64,000 nt of DNA from Streptomyces sp. CB00455. Lineage in GTDB: Bacteria; Actinomycetota; Actinomycetes; Streptomycetales; Streptomycetaceae. A program made the translations under genes and the position numbers. Where the stretch lies: contig NZ_LIVQ01000001.1 of NCBI RefSeq assembly GCF_001905445.1, positions 1,426,001 through 1,490,000 on the forward strand. Reading direction: 5' to 3'. Under the pieces are notes generated by a model, which had not been told where the DNA came from, did no database searches, and saw nothing but the letters and a program-made list of their open reading frames with translations. Below are positions 26,417 through 33,764 of this stretch, piece after piece (position 1 is the stretch's first letter; every line of letters begins with the position of its first letter).

Positions 26417-26550
26417 CAAGGACTCCTGAGGGGAGGGGAGGTGGGGGACATGGTGCGTGAGGTGCGATGGGTGCCGTTGGTGGCCTGCGGAGGCCCGGAC
26501 GCCCGGGCGGCGGGACACGGGGAGGCCAATTGCCGTGCGCAACACGGCGT

Positions 26551-26614
26551 TTGACGGGGATTAACGTGGCGCGGTGTGAGCTGTAACATAGTAATGTGAA
26601 ATTGCACTGACAAG
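26551..26614. promoter_or_regulatory. divergent collagenase/pepP promoters with two GntR-type operators
   Basis: Minus strand, toward collagenase: TTGTCA (26613-26608), 17-bp spacer, TATGTT (26590-26585). Plus strand, toward pepP: TTAACG (26561-26566), 17-bp spacer, TAACAT (26584-26589). The two -10 boxes overlap. Operator motif AATGTGAAATTGCAC at 26593-26607 and a weaker copy at 26573-26587, 20 bp apart. Segment 26584-26614 is identical to 15658-15688. Confidence 0.7.
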
Positions 26615-26656
26615 CCCTGTGCGCCCCTCAGTTCGCATCTTCCTGAAGGAGCCCCC

Positions 26657-28042
26657 GTGACCGACGCACCCTCCCCCCTCCACATCGGCAGTCACGACCT
26701 GCCGGTGTCCCCGGAGTTGTCCCGGTTCATGGCGGGGAGCTGGGCACCGTCCCCGCTGCCCGACTCCGCACGCGTTCCCGCCCGCGCCGTCACCCCGGCC
26801 CGCCGCGCCCGGCTGTCGGCGCGCTTCCCCGGCGAGCGGCTGATCGTCCCGGCCGGCGAACTGAAGGTCCGCAGCAACGACTGCGACCACCGCTTCCGCC
26901 CGCACAGCGCGTACGCGTGGCTGACCGGTCTGACGGGTGAGGACCAGGTCGGCCACGTCCTGGTCATGGAGCCGTCCGGCCCCCACGCGCACGAGGCGGT
27001 GCTGTACCTGAGGCCGCGCTCGCCGCGCCGCGAGGGCGACGAGGCGTTCTACCGGGACCGCCGCCACGGGGAGTTCTGGGTGGGCCGCAGGCCGGACGTC
27101 GCCGAGACGGAGCGTCTCACCGGCATCCGCTGCGCACCCCTGGAACAGCTGGGGTCACCGACGGGCCGCGATGCCGGCAGCGACGGTGAACTGGCGACGG
27201 TCCTGTCGGAGTTGCGGCTGGTCAAGGATGTCTGGGAGGTCGAGCAGCTCCAGCTGGCGGTGGACCACACGGTGGCCGGTTTCGAGGACGTCGTACGGGC
27301 GCTGCCGCGCGCCCTGGCGCACCCGCGCGGGGAGCGGTGGATCGAGGGGGTCTTCGCCCTGCGCGCGCGGGCCGAGGGCAACGGCACCGGGTACGAGACG
27401 ATCGCGGCGGCCGGCGCGCACGCCTGTGCGCTGCACTGGACCCGCAACGACGGCCGGCTGGAGGCGGACGAACTGCTCCTCCTGGACGCGGGCGTGGAGA
27501 CCGACACGCTCTACACGGCGGACGTCACCCGCACGCTCCCGCTGTCGGGGCGCTTCTCCCCCGTCCAGCGGCAGGTCTACGAACTGGTCCTGGCCGCCCA
27601 GGAGGCGGGCATGGCGGCGCTGCGACCGGGAGCGAGCTTCCGGGACTTCCACCGGGCGGCCATGCGGGTGATCGCGGAGGGGCTCGCGCAGTGGGGCGTG
27701 CTGAAGGACGCGCGGGGCGACCTGCACCGGCGGTACACGCTGTGCAGCAGCGGGCACATGCTGGGCTTGGACGTGCACGACTGCGCGAAGGCCCGGGCGG
27801 AGAGCTACCTGGACGGGATCCTGGAGGAGGGCCAGGTCCTGACGGTGGAACCGGGCCTGTACCTCCAGCCGGACGACGAGACGCTCCCGGCGGAGCTGCG
27901 GGGCATCGGGGTGCGCATCGAGGACGACCTGGTCATCACGGCCACGGGCGCGCGGCTGATGTCGGGCGCGCTGCCGCGCACGGTGGCGGGCGTGGAGGAG
28001 TGGATGGCCGCCCTGCTGGACGGCGGCCCGGCCCCACACTGA
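26657..28042 (+). CDS. pepP: Xaa-Pro aminopeptidase (M24B)
   Basis: A 461-residue metallopeptidase that removes the N-terminal residue from peptides with proline or hydroxyproline in position two, abundant in collagen fragments. An AMP_N domain (about 40-190) is followed by the pita-bread catalytic domain. The five metal ligands are visible: Asp277 (LLLDAG), Asp289 (TADVT), His367 (SSGHMLGL), Glu398 (TVEPGLY) and Glu422 (RIEDD). No signal peptide, so cytosolic. GTG start with AAGGAG upstream. It shares a divergent, motif-bearing promoter with collagenase. Confidence 0.93.
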   Translation: MTDAPSPLHIGSHDLPVSPELSRFMAGSWAPSPLPDSARVPARAVTPARRARLSARFPGERLIVPAGELKVRSNDCDHRFRPHSAYAWLTGLTGEDQVGHVLVMEPSGPHAHEAVLYLRPRSPRREGDEAFYRDRRHGEFWVGRRPDVAETERLTGIRCAPLEQLGSPTGRDAGSDGELATVLSELRLVKDVWEVEQLQLAVDHTVAGFEDVVRALPRALAHPRGERWIEGVFALRARAEGNGTGYETIAAAGAHACALHWTRNDGRLEADELLLLDAGVETDTLYTADVTRTLPLSGRFSPVQRQVYELVLAAQEAGMAALRPGASFRDFHRAAMRVIAEGLAQWGVLKDARGDLHRRYTLCSSGHMLGLDVHDCAKARAESYLDGILEEGQVLTVEPGLYLQPDDETLPAELRGIGVRIEDDLVITATGARLMSGALPRTVAGVEEWMAALLDGGPAPH

Positions 28043-28456
28043 CGACCCCCGGCCGACCCCGACCCGACCCGCGGGCCCGGACGCGAGTCCGGCAGGGTCC
28101 GAACGTGCGGCCCCACACTGACGACCCCCCGGCCGACCCTGACCCGCCGGCCCGGACGCGAGTCCGGCAAGGTCCGGACATGCCACCCCGCTGGACGGCG
28201 GCCCGGACCCGCACCGACCACCCCCGGCCGACTCCGACCCGACCGGCCCCGACCCGGACCCGACCCGGCCCCGACCCGCCGGCCCCGGACGCGAGTCCGG
28301 CAAGGTCCGGACGTGCCACCCCGCTGGACGGCGGCCCGGACGCACCGACCCGGACGCCGACCCGGACCCTGCCCGGCCGGCCGGATCCGGCCCGGCCTGC
28401 CCGCCGATCCGTCCGCCGATCCCCCGCCCGGCCGGCGGCGGCGGGCCCGGTCCGTG
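28043..28456. repeat. GC-rich intergenic region with three hairpin repeats
   Basis: 414 bp without a gene between convergent pepP and ridA. Three copies of a roughly 33-bp element occur at 28074-28106, 28149-28181 and 28281-28316. Each contains the hairpin CCGGAC-GCGA-GTCCGG, a 6-bp stem closed by a GNRA-type tetraloop. Parts of the pepP 3' end (CTGGACGGCGGCCCGG, CACACTGACGACCCC) are also duplicated, so the region looks like expanded and decayed copies of the gene end plus a terminator. Confidence 0.65.
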
Positions 28457-28855
28457 CTACGGCAGGACGGCCACGCCGTCCAGTTCCACCAGGGCCCGGT
28501 CGTCCCAGAGGCGGGTCACCCCGATGACGGCCATCGCCGGGTAGTCGCGGCCCGCCAGCCGCCGCCAGATCCGGCCGAGTTCGCCGGCGCACGCCCGGTA
28601 CGCGGCCACGTCGACGGCGTAGACCGTCACCCGCGCCAGGTCCGCCGGGGCTCCGCCGGACGCGGCCAGTGCGCTCAGCAGGTTCGTCAGCGCCCGTTCG
28701 AACTGCTCCGGGAGGCCGTCGCCCACCACCTCGCCCGCGCCGTCCAGCGCGGTCTGCCCCGCCAGGAACACCAGGCGGGAGCCCGTCGCCACCACGGCGT
28801 GCGAGAAGCCCGTCGGCGGCGACAGCTCCGCCGGATTGATCCGCTCGGGGCTCAC
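28457..28855 (-). CDS. RidA family protein (enamine/imine deaminase fold)
   Basis: A 132-residue YjgF/RidA-family protein, usually a trimer that hydrolyses reactive enamines/imines to ketones and ammonia. Family segments are FLAGQTALDGAGEVVGD and VTVYAVDVAAY; the canonical ARSCVEV arginine segment reads AMAVIGV here, so it belongs to a divergent Rid subgroup. Its GTG overlaps the acyl-CoA dehydrogenase stop (GTGA), so it belongs to the aryl-CoA cluster. 2-Aminomuconate deaminase is a precedent for a RidA in aromatic amine breakdown. A role in deaminating the cyclic enamine from 2-aminobenzoyl-CoA is plausible inference. Confidence 0.88.
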   Translation of the reverse strand: MSPERINPAELSPPTGFSHAVVATGSRLVFLAGQTALDGAGEVVGDGLPEQFERALTNLLSALAASGGAPADLARVTVYAVDVAAYRACAGELGRIWRRLAGRDYPAMAVIGVTRLWDDRALVELDGVAVLP

Positions 28856-30003
28856 CGCGCCGCCGTCTTCCCGGCCGGAGCACCCGGCAGGTCCCCGTAC
28901 AGCTCCCTCGCGATGATGGTGCGCTGCACCTCGCTGGCCCCCTCGTAGATCCTCGGCGCCCGCACCTCGCGGTAGAGGTGCTCCAGCAGGTGCCCCCGCC
29001 GCAGCGCGACCGCCCCGTGCAACTGCACCGCGTGGTCCACCACGTACTGGGCGGTCTCCGTCGCCAGCAGCTTCGCCATCGCCGCGCGGCGCGGGACGTC
29101 CGGCGCGCCCCGGTCGTAGGCTCCGGCCGCCGCGTACACCAGCAGCCGCGCCGCCTCCGTCCGGGTCGCCATCTCGGCGACCCGGTGGGCCACCGCCTGC
29201 AGATCGCTCAGTTTCCCGCCGAAGGCGGCCCGCTGCGCCGTGTACGCGAGCGTCGCGTCGAGCGCGGCGCGGGCCATCCCCACGGCGAACGCGCCGACGC
29301 TCGGCCGGAAGAGGTTCAGCGTGTCCATCGCGACCCTGAAGCCCCGGCCGGCCTCCCCGAGCAGGTCCTCCGTGCCGACGCGGACGCCGTCGAAGGCCAG
29401 GGAGCCGATGGGGTGCGGGGAGAGCATGTCGAGGGGCTCACCGCTGAGCCCGGGACGGTCGGCCGGGACCAGGAAGGCCGAGACCCCCTTGGCCCCCGCT
29501 CCCTCACCCGTCCGGGCGAAGACGGTGTAGAAATCCGCTTCTGGGGCGTTGGAGATCCAGCACTTCTCCCCGCTCAGCCGCCATCCGCCCCCGGGCGCGG
29601 GCACGGCCGCCAGTGCCAGCGCCGCCGCGTCCGAACCGGCGCCCGGCTCGCTCAGCGCGAAGGCGGCCACCACCCGCCCGGCGCGCACCCCCGCAAGCCA
29701 GCGCTCGCGCTGCTCCCCGCTCCCCGCCCGCAGGACCGGATACGCGCCCAGGCCCTGGAGGGCGAGGGCCGTCTCGGCCTCCGTGCAGCCGTAGGCGAGG
29801 GACTCGCGCAGCAGGCACAGCTCCAGCGCGCCGGAGGTGAACACCCGCTCCAGCAGGCCCAGCTCGCCCAGCGCCGCGAGCAGCGGCCGGTTGACCCGCC
29901 CCGGTTCCCCCTTCCGCGCCAGCGGCTCCAGCCGGTCCGCCGACAGTGCGCGCAACCGCGCGCACCCTTCCTCCTGGTCCACCCCGAGCGCGAATCCGGT
30001 CAT
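28852..30003 (-). CDS. acyl-CoA dehydrogenase
   Basis: A 383-residue FAD enzyme of the acyl-CoA dehydrogenase family, introducing a double bond alpha-beta to a CoA thioester. Signature segments are AFALSEPGAGSDAAAL and the catalytic-base loop IYEGASEVQRTII. In this cluster it would oxidise a ring or ring-opened aryl-CoA intermediate. It is followed by ridA with a 4-bp overlap. It is divergent from the aryl-CoA ligase gene at 30150, across a 146-bp promoter region. Confidence 0.92.
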   Translation of the reverse strand: MTGFALGVDQEEGCARLRALSADRLEPLARKGEPGRVNRPLLAALGELGLLERVFTSGALELCLLRESLAYGCTEAETALALQGLGAYPVLRAGSGEQRERWLAGVRAGRVVAAFALSEPGAGSDAAALALAAVPAPGGGWRLSGEKCWISNAPEADFYTVFARTGEGAGAKGVSAFLVPADRPGLSGEPLDMLSPHPIGSLAFDGVRVGTEDLLGEAGRGFRVAMDTLNLFRPSVGAFAVGMARAALDATLAYTAQRAAFGGKLSDLQAVAHRVAEMATRTEAARLLVYAAAGAYDRGAPDVPRRAAMAKLLATETAQYVVDHAVQLHGAVALRRGHLLEHLYREVRAPRIYEGASEVQRTIIARELYGDLPGAPAGKTAAR

Positions 30004-30032
30004 CCGAACATCCCCGCTTCTATCGCGTGCTG

Positions 30033-30060
30033 TTGACTGCCGTCACCATCACGATACGCT
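30033..30060 (+). promoter_or_regulatory. aryl-CoA ligase promoter with shared TGACTGCCGTCAC motif
   Basis: TTGACT (30033-30038), a 16-bp spacer and TACGCT (30055-30060) suggest a promoter. The 13-bp TGACTGCCGTCAC (30034-30046) overlaps the -35 and recurs exactly at 36874-36886 before the enoyl-CoA hydratase gene, where it forms the perfect repeat GTGAC-N4-GTCAC. It is a candidate operator for the PaaX-type regulator. Confidence 0.55.
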
Positions 30061-30149
30061 CCACGTGCACCCTCGCGGCGGTGACCGGGAGGGGGCCGTA
30101 CGGCCGGCTCCACCCCACCCCCGGACCGTCGCAAGGGGGCGTACCCGCC

Positions 30150-31835
30150 TTGGACCTCAAGCCTTCCGCTCACGCCGACACCTTTGCCCGCGACCACCTC
30201 CCGCCCGCGGACAGCTGGCCGGACCTCGTCTTCGAACTGCCCGAACTGGCCTACCCGGACCGCCTCAACAGTGCGGCGGAGCTGCTCGACACCACCATCG
30301 CCCGGTTCGGGCCCGACCGCCCGGCCTTCCGCAGCGGTGCGGGCGAGGTGTGGACGTACGGCGCGCTGCGCGAGCGCGTGGACCGCCTCGCCCACGTCCT
30401 CACCGACGACCTCGGGGTGGTTCCCGGCAACCGGGTGCTGCTGCGCGGACCGACCGGCCCCTGGCTCGCCGCCTGCTGGCTCGCCGTGGTCAAGGCCGGT
30501 GCGGTGGCGGTCACCGTGCTGCCGCAGCAGCGCGCCCGGGAGCTGGCCACGGTCTGCGCGATGGCCCGGGTGGGACACGCGTTGTGCCACGCGGACGTCC
30601 TGGAGGACCTGGTCAGAGCCCGGGTGCCGGGTCTGCGCGTCACCCCGTACGGGGGCGGGGGGCCGGACGACCTGCTGCACCTCGCCGAACGGCACGCGGG
30701 CCGGGCGTTCCCCGCCGCGCCGACCTCCTGCGACGACGTCGCCCTGATCGCCTTCACCTCCGGCACCACGGGCCGGCCCAAGGGCTGCATGCACTTCCAC
30801 CGCGATCTGCTCTCCGTCGCCGACACCTTCTCCCGGGGTGTGCTGCGCCCCCGCCGCGACGACGTCTTCGCGGGCAGCCCGCCGCTCGGCTTCACCTTCG
30901 GCCTCGGCGGCCTGGTCCTCTTCCCGCTGCGGGCCGGCGCCTGCGCCCTGCTGCTGGAGGAGGCGGGACCGCGCCACCTGCTGCCCGCGCTGGCCGAGCA
31001 CCGGGTGACGGTGCTGTTCACGGCGCCCACCGCCTACCGGGCGATGCTGGACGCGCTGGGCCCCCGCGACACGGGCACCCACGACCTCTCCGCGCTGCGC
31101 CGCTGCGTCTCGGCCGGGGAGAACCTGCCCGCCGCGACCTGGCAGGCCTGGTACGAGCGCACCGGCCTGCGGATCATCAACGGCATCGGGGCCACCGAAC
31201 TGCTGCACATCTTCATCTCCGCCGCCGACGAGGACATCCGGCCGGGCACCACCGGGCGGGTGGTGCCCGGCTGGCAGGCGCGGGTGGTGGACCGCTCCGG
31301 GCGACCGGTCGCCGACAACGAGCCGGGGCTGCTGGCCGTGCGCGGCCCGGTGGGCTGCCGCTACCTGGCCGACCCCCGGCAGGGGGACTACGTACAGGAC
31401 GGCTGGAACCTGACCGGCGACACCTACGTGCGCGATCCGGAAGGCTACTTCCGCTACGTCGCCCGCGCCGACGACATGATCATCTCGGCGGGGTACAACA
31501 TCGCGGGCCCTGAGGTCGAGGAGGCCCTGCTGCGCCATCCGGACGTGGTGGAGGCGGCGGTGGTGGGCCGCCCGGACGAGCGGCGCGGGCAGGTCGTGGT
31601 GGCGTACGCCGTCACGCGCGAGGGCGTGGTGCTCACGGAGGAGGACCTGCGCACCTTCATGCGGAGTGAGCTGGCCCCCCACAAGTGCCCCCGCTCCTTC
31701 GTCTTCCTCCCCGCCCTCCCCCGCACCATCACGGGCAAGCTCCAGCGCTTCCGGCTGCGCGAGGAAGTCCCGGTCTGGCCGGCCGGACCGCAGACCCCTC
31801 GCCCGGACCGTCCGGCGCGACAGGTCCTAGAGTGA
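30150..31835 (+). CDS. benzoate/2-aminobenzoate-CoA ligase family enzyme
   Basis: A 561-residue ANL-superfamily acyl-adenylating enzyme that activates an aromatic acid to its CoA ester with ATP. The P-loop-like FTSGTTGRPKGCMHFHRD, the motif GIGATELLHIF and the C-terminal catalytic lysine segment ITGKLQRFRLRE are present. The GATELLHIF type points to the benzoate/2-aminobenzoate ligase subfamily. Neighbouring monooxygenase/reductase and RidA favour 2-aminobenzoate (anthranilate). I chose the TTG at 30150, ten bases after AAGGGGG; GTG at 30078 is an alternative. Confidence 0.87.
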   Translation: MDLKPSAHADTFARDHLPPADSWPDLVFELPELAYPDRLNSAAELLDTTIARFGPDRPAFRSGAGEVWTYGALRERVDRLAHVLTDDLGVVPGNRVLLRGPTGPWLAACWLAVVKAGAVAVTVLPQQRARELATVCAMARVGHALCHADVLEDLVRARVPGLRVTPYGGGGPDDLLHLAERHAGRAFPAAPTSCDDVALIAFTSGTTGRPKGCMHFHRDLLSVADTFSRGVLRPRRDDVFAGSPPLGFTFGLGGLVLFPLRAGACALLLEEAGPRHLLPALAEHRVTVLFTAPTAYRAMLDALGPRDTGTHDLSALRRCVSAGENLPAATWQAWYERTGLRIINGIGATELLHIFISAADEDIRPGTTGRVVPGWQARVVDRSGRPVADNEPGLLAVRGPVGCRYLADPRQGDYVQDGWNLTGDTYVRDPEGYFRYVARADDMIISAGYNIAGPEVEEALLRHPDVVEAAVVGRPDERRGQVVVAYAVTREGVVLTEEDLRTFMRSELAPHKCPRSFVFLPALPRTITGKLQRFRLREEVPVWPAGPQTPRPDRPARQVLE

Positions 31836-31839
31836 ACCC

Positions 31840-32640
31840 GTGGCCGAGCAGCACACCCCGCGATCCCTGATCGTCACGTTCTACGGCGCCTACGGGCGGG
31901 CCTTCGAGGGCCCGGTCCCCGTGTCGGCGCTGGTCCGCCTGCTGGGCGCGGCCGGCGTGGACGCCCCTTCGGTCCGCTCGTCGGTGTCCCGGCTGAAGCG
32001 GCGCGGCTTCCTGCTGCCCGCGCGCGCGGCGGACGGCTCGGCGGCCTACGAGCTCTCCGGCGAGGCGCGGCAGCTCCTGGAGGATGGGGACCGCCGGGTC
32101 TACGGGGGGCGGCAGCCCTCGGGCGAATGGCTGGTGGCGGTGTTCTCCGTCCCCGAGCAGGAGCGGCACAAGCGGCACCTGCTGCGCTCCCGGCTGGCCG
32201 GACTGGGATTCGGCTCGGTGGCTCCGGGCGTGTGGATCGCGCCGGCCGCGCTGTACGAGGAGACCGGGCACACCCTGGAGCGCCTGCGCCTGACCTCGTA
32301 CGTGGAGCTGTTCCGCGGCGGCCACCTCGGCTTCGCCCCGACGGCCGAGGCGGTGGCCCGCTGGTGGGACCTGACGGCCCTGGCCAAGCAGCACGAGGAA
32401 TTCCTCGACCGGCACGAACCCGCCCTGCGCGCCCTGCAGTCGGGCCCGGATCCGACCCCGGAGGACGCCTACCGCGGCTACCTCCTCGCGCTGGACAGCT
32501 GGCGCCGCCTGCCGTACGCCGACCCGGGCCTGCCGCGCGAGCTGCTCCCGGCGGACTGGCCGGGCGACCGCGCGGAAGCGGTCTTCGCGGAACTCCACGC
32601 GCGGCTCCGGGAGACGGGCGCGGAGTTCGCCGGGCCCTGA
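31840..32640 (+). CDS. PaaX family transcriptional regulator
   Basis: A 266-residue PaaX-type repressor: N-terminal winged HTH (about 8-75, GVDAPSVRSSVSRLKRRGFL), central ferredoxin-like domain (WLVAVFSVPEQERHKRHLLRSRL) and C-terminal PaaX_C helical domain (about 180-265). PaaX proteins are released from DNA by aryl-CoA esters such as phenylacetyl-CoA. Located 4 bp after the ligase gene, it is probably co-transcribed and senses the CoA ester that the ligase produces. Confidence 0.9.
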   Translation: MAEQHTPRSLIVTFYGAYGRAFEGPVPVSALVRLLGAAGVDAPSVRSSVSRLKRRGFLLPARAADGSAAYELSGEARQLLEDGDRRVYGGRQPSGEWLVAVFSVPEQERHKRHLLRSRLAGLGFGSVAPGVWIAPAALYEETGHTLERLRLTSYVELFRGGHLGFAPTAEAVARWWDLTALAKQHEEFLDRHEPALRALQSGPDPTPEDAYRGYLLALDSWRRLPYADPGLPRELLPADWPGDRAEAVFAELHARLRETGAEFAGP

Positions 32641-32751
32641 GGCAGGACCGCCGGCCGGGCGGGGCCGCGGACGCGGCAGCGGGGGGCGAGGCCACACCGA
32701 GGCGGAGGCCGGGTCGGTTGCGGTGGCGGTGGCTGGTGGCCCGGCCGGTGA

Positions 32752-32778
32752 CCGTGATGGCCGTGATGGCCGTGATGG
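32752..32778. repeat. three tandem CCGTGATGG units
   Basis: Three perfect 9-bp units in the gap between the PaaX-type gene and the GNAT gene, continuing as degenerate GTGGCTGTGACTGTGG. No gene is supported in this 205-bp gap. Confidence 0.7.
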
Positions 32779-32845
32779 CGGTGGCTGTGACTGTGGCGGT
32801 GGAAACTCGCATGCGCGGTCTCCCGTCCGCGCGGCAGGATGGGCC

Positions 32846-33685
32846 ATGACCTGGACCTTCACCTCAGACCTGGCCGCCTTCCTCGGTGCGGCGCTGCCCG
32901 CCGTGGCCGCGCAGCCCGTATCGAACACCATCCTGCTGACCACCGCCGACACGCTGGAGCGGCGCGGGCCCCATGCCTACGGCGCCGCCGATCCCCTCTT
33001 CGGCTGGTGGACCGGGACCAACGGGACCGTCGCCGGTGGCCTGCTGTGCACTCCGCCGTACCCGGTGCTGGTCGGCTCCCTGCCACCGGAAGCCGTCCGC
33101 GCGCTGGCGGTCTGCCTCGCCACCGAACCGCTGCTCGCCGGGATCAGCGGGTTCAACGCCCGCCGGCCGGACGCCCAGACGCTCGCCGGCGCCTGGGAGC
33201 GCCCCTCCCGGGTCGCCGAGGAGAACCGGCTCTACCGCCTGGCCGCACTGCGCGCACCCGATCCCGCCCCGGAGGGGCGGCCGCGGCTCGCCGCGGCCGC
33301 GGACCTTCCCCTGCTGCTGGAGTGGATCGAGGCGTTCAACGCGGAGACCGGCCAACCCGGCAGCCCCTCCGAAGACGCCCTGCGGGACCGGATCTCCTAC
33401 GGCGGCGTCCTGCTCTGGGAGCACGCCGGGACCCCCGTTTCGCTGGCGTCCTTCTCCCGTCCGATCGGTTCGGCCTCCCGCATCGGGCCCGTGTACACCC
33501 CGCCCGCCGTCCGGGGCCGCGGGTACGCGGCGGGGGTCACCCATGCGGCCAGTACGGCGGCGTACGCGGCGGGCGCCTCGGAGGTCCTCCTCTTCACCGA
33601 CCTGGCCAACCCGACCAGCAACGGCATCTACCTGCGCCTGGGCTACACCCCGGTCGAGGACCGCACCGAAGTCGTCCGGGCCTGA
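32846..33685 (+). CDS. GNAT family N-acetyltransferase
   Basis: A 279-residue protein with a C-terminal GNAT fold (about 140-279). The acetyl-CoA pyrophosphate loop is VRGRGYAAG, followed by the beta-5 strand EVLLFTDLAN. The N-terminal half has no recognisable motif and may be a decayed second GNAT domain. The acceptor is unknown. It is inserted in the aryl-CoA cluster but has no evident pathway role. Start ATG at 32846 with GGATGGG upstream. Confidence 0.82.
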   Translation: MTWTFTSDLAAFLGAALPAVAAQPVSNTILLTTADTLERRGPHAYGAADPLFGWWTGTNGTVAGGLLCTPPYPVLVGSLPPEAVRALAVCLATEPLLAGISGFNARRPDAQTLAGAWERPSRVAEENRLYRLAALRAPDPAPEGRPRLAAAADLPLLLEWIEAFNAETGQPGSPSEDALRDRISYGGVLLWEHAGTPVSLASFSRPIGSASRIGPVYTPPAVRGRGYAAGVTHAASTAAYAAGASEVLLFTDLANPTSNGIYLRLGYTPVEDRTEVVRA

Positions 33686-33744
33686 ACGCCCGGCCCCTGC
33701 GGGCATCCGGCCCGGCCCCGGACCCCCGCCCCGCCCGGCGTACC

Positions 33745-33757
33745 GGGACCGGGTCCC
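33745..33757. terminator. short hairpin between GNAT and monooxygenase genes
   Basis: GGGACC-G-GGTCCC in the 79-bp gap between convergent genes. It is a weak candidate terminator; the flanking sequence is very GC rich. Confidence 0.35.
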
Positions 33758-33764
33758 GCCGGCC

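Noticed and set aside
28043..28345. Repeats resembling a CRISPR array
   Set aside because: Only three copies, unequal spacing (75 and 132 bp), spacers themselves repetitive, and no cas genes nearby.
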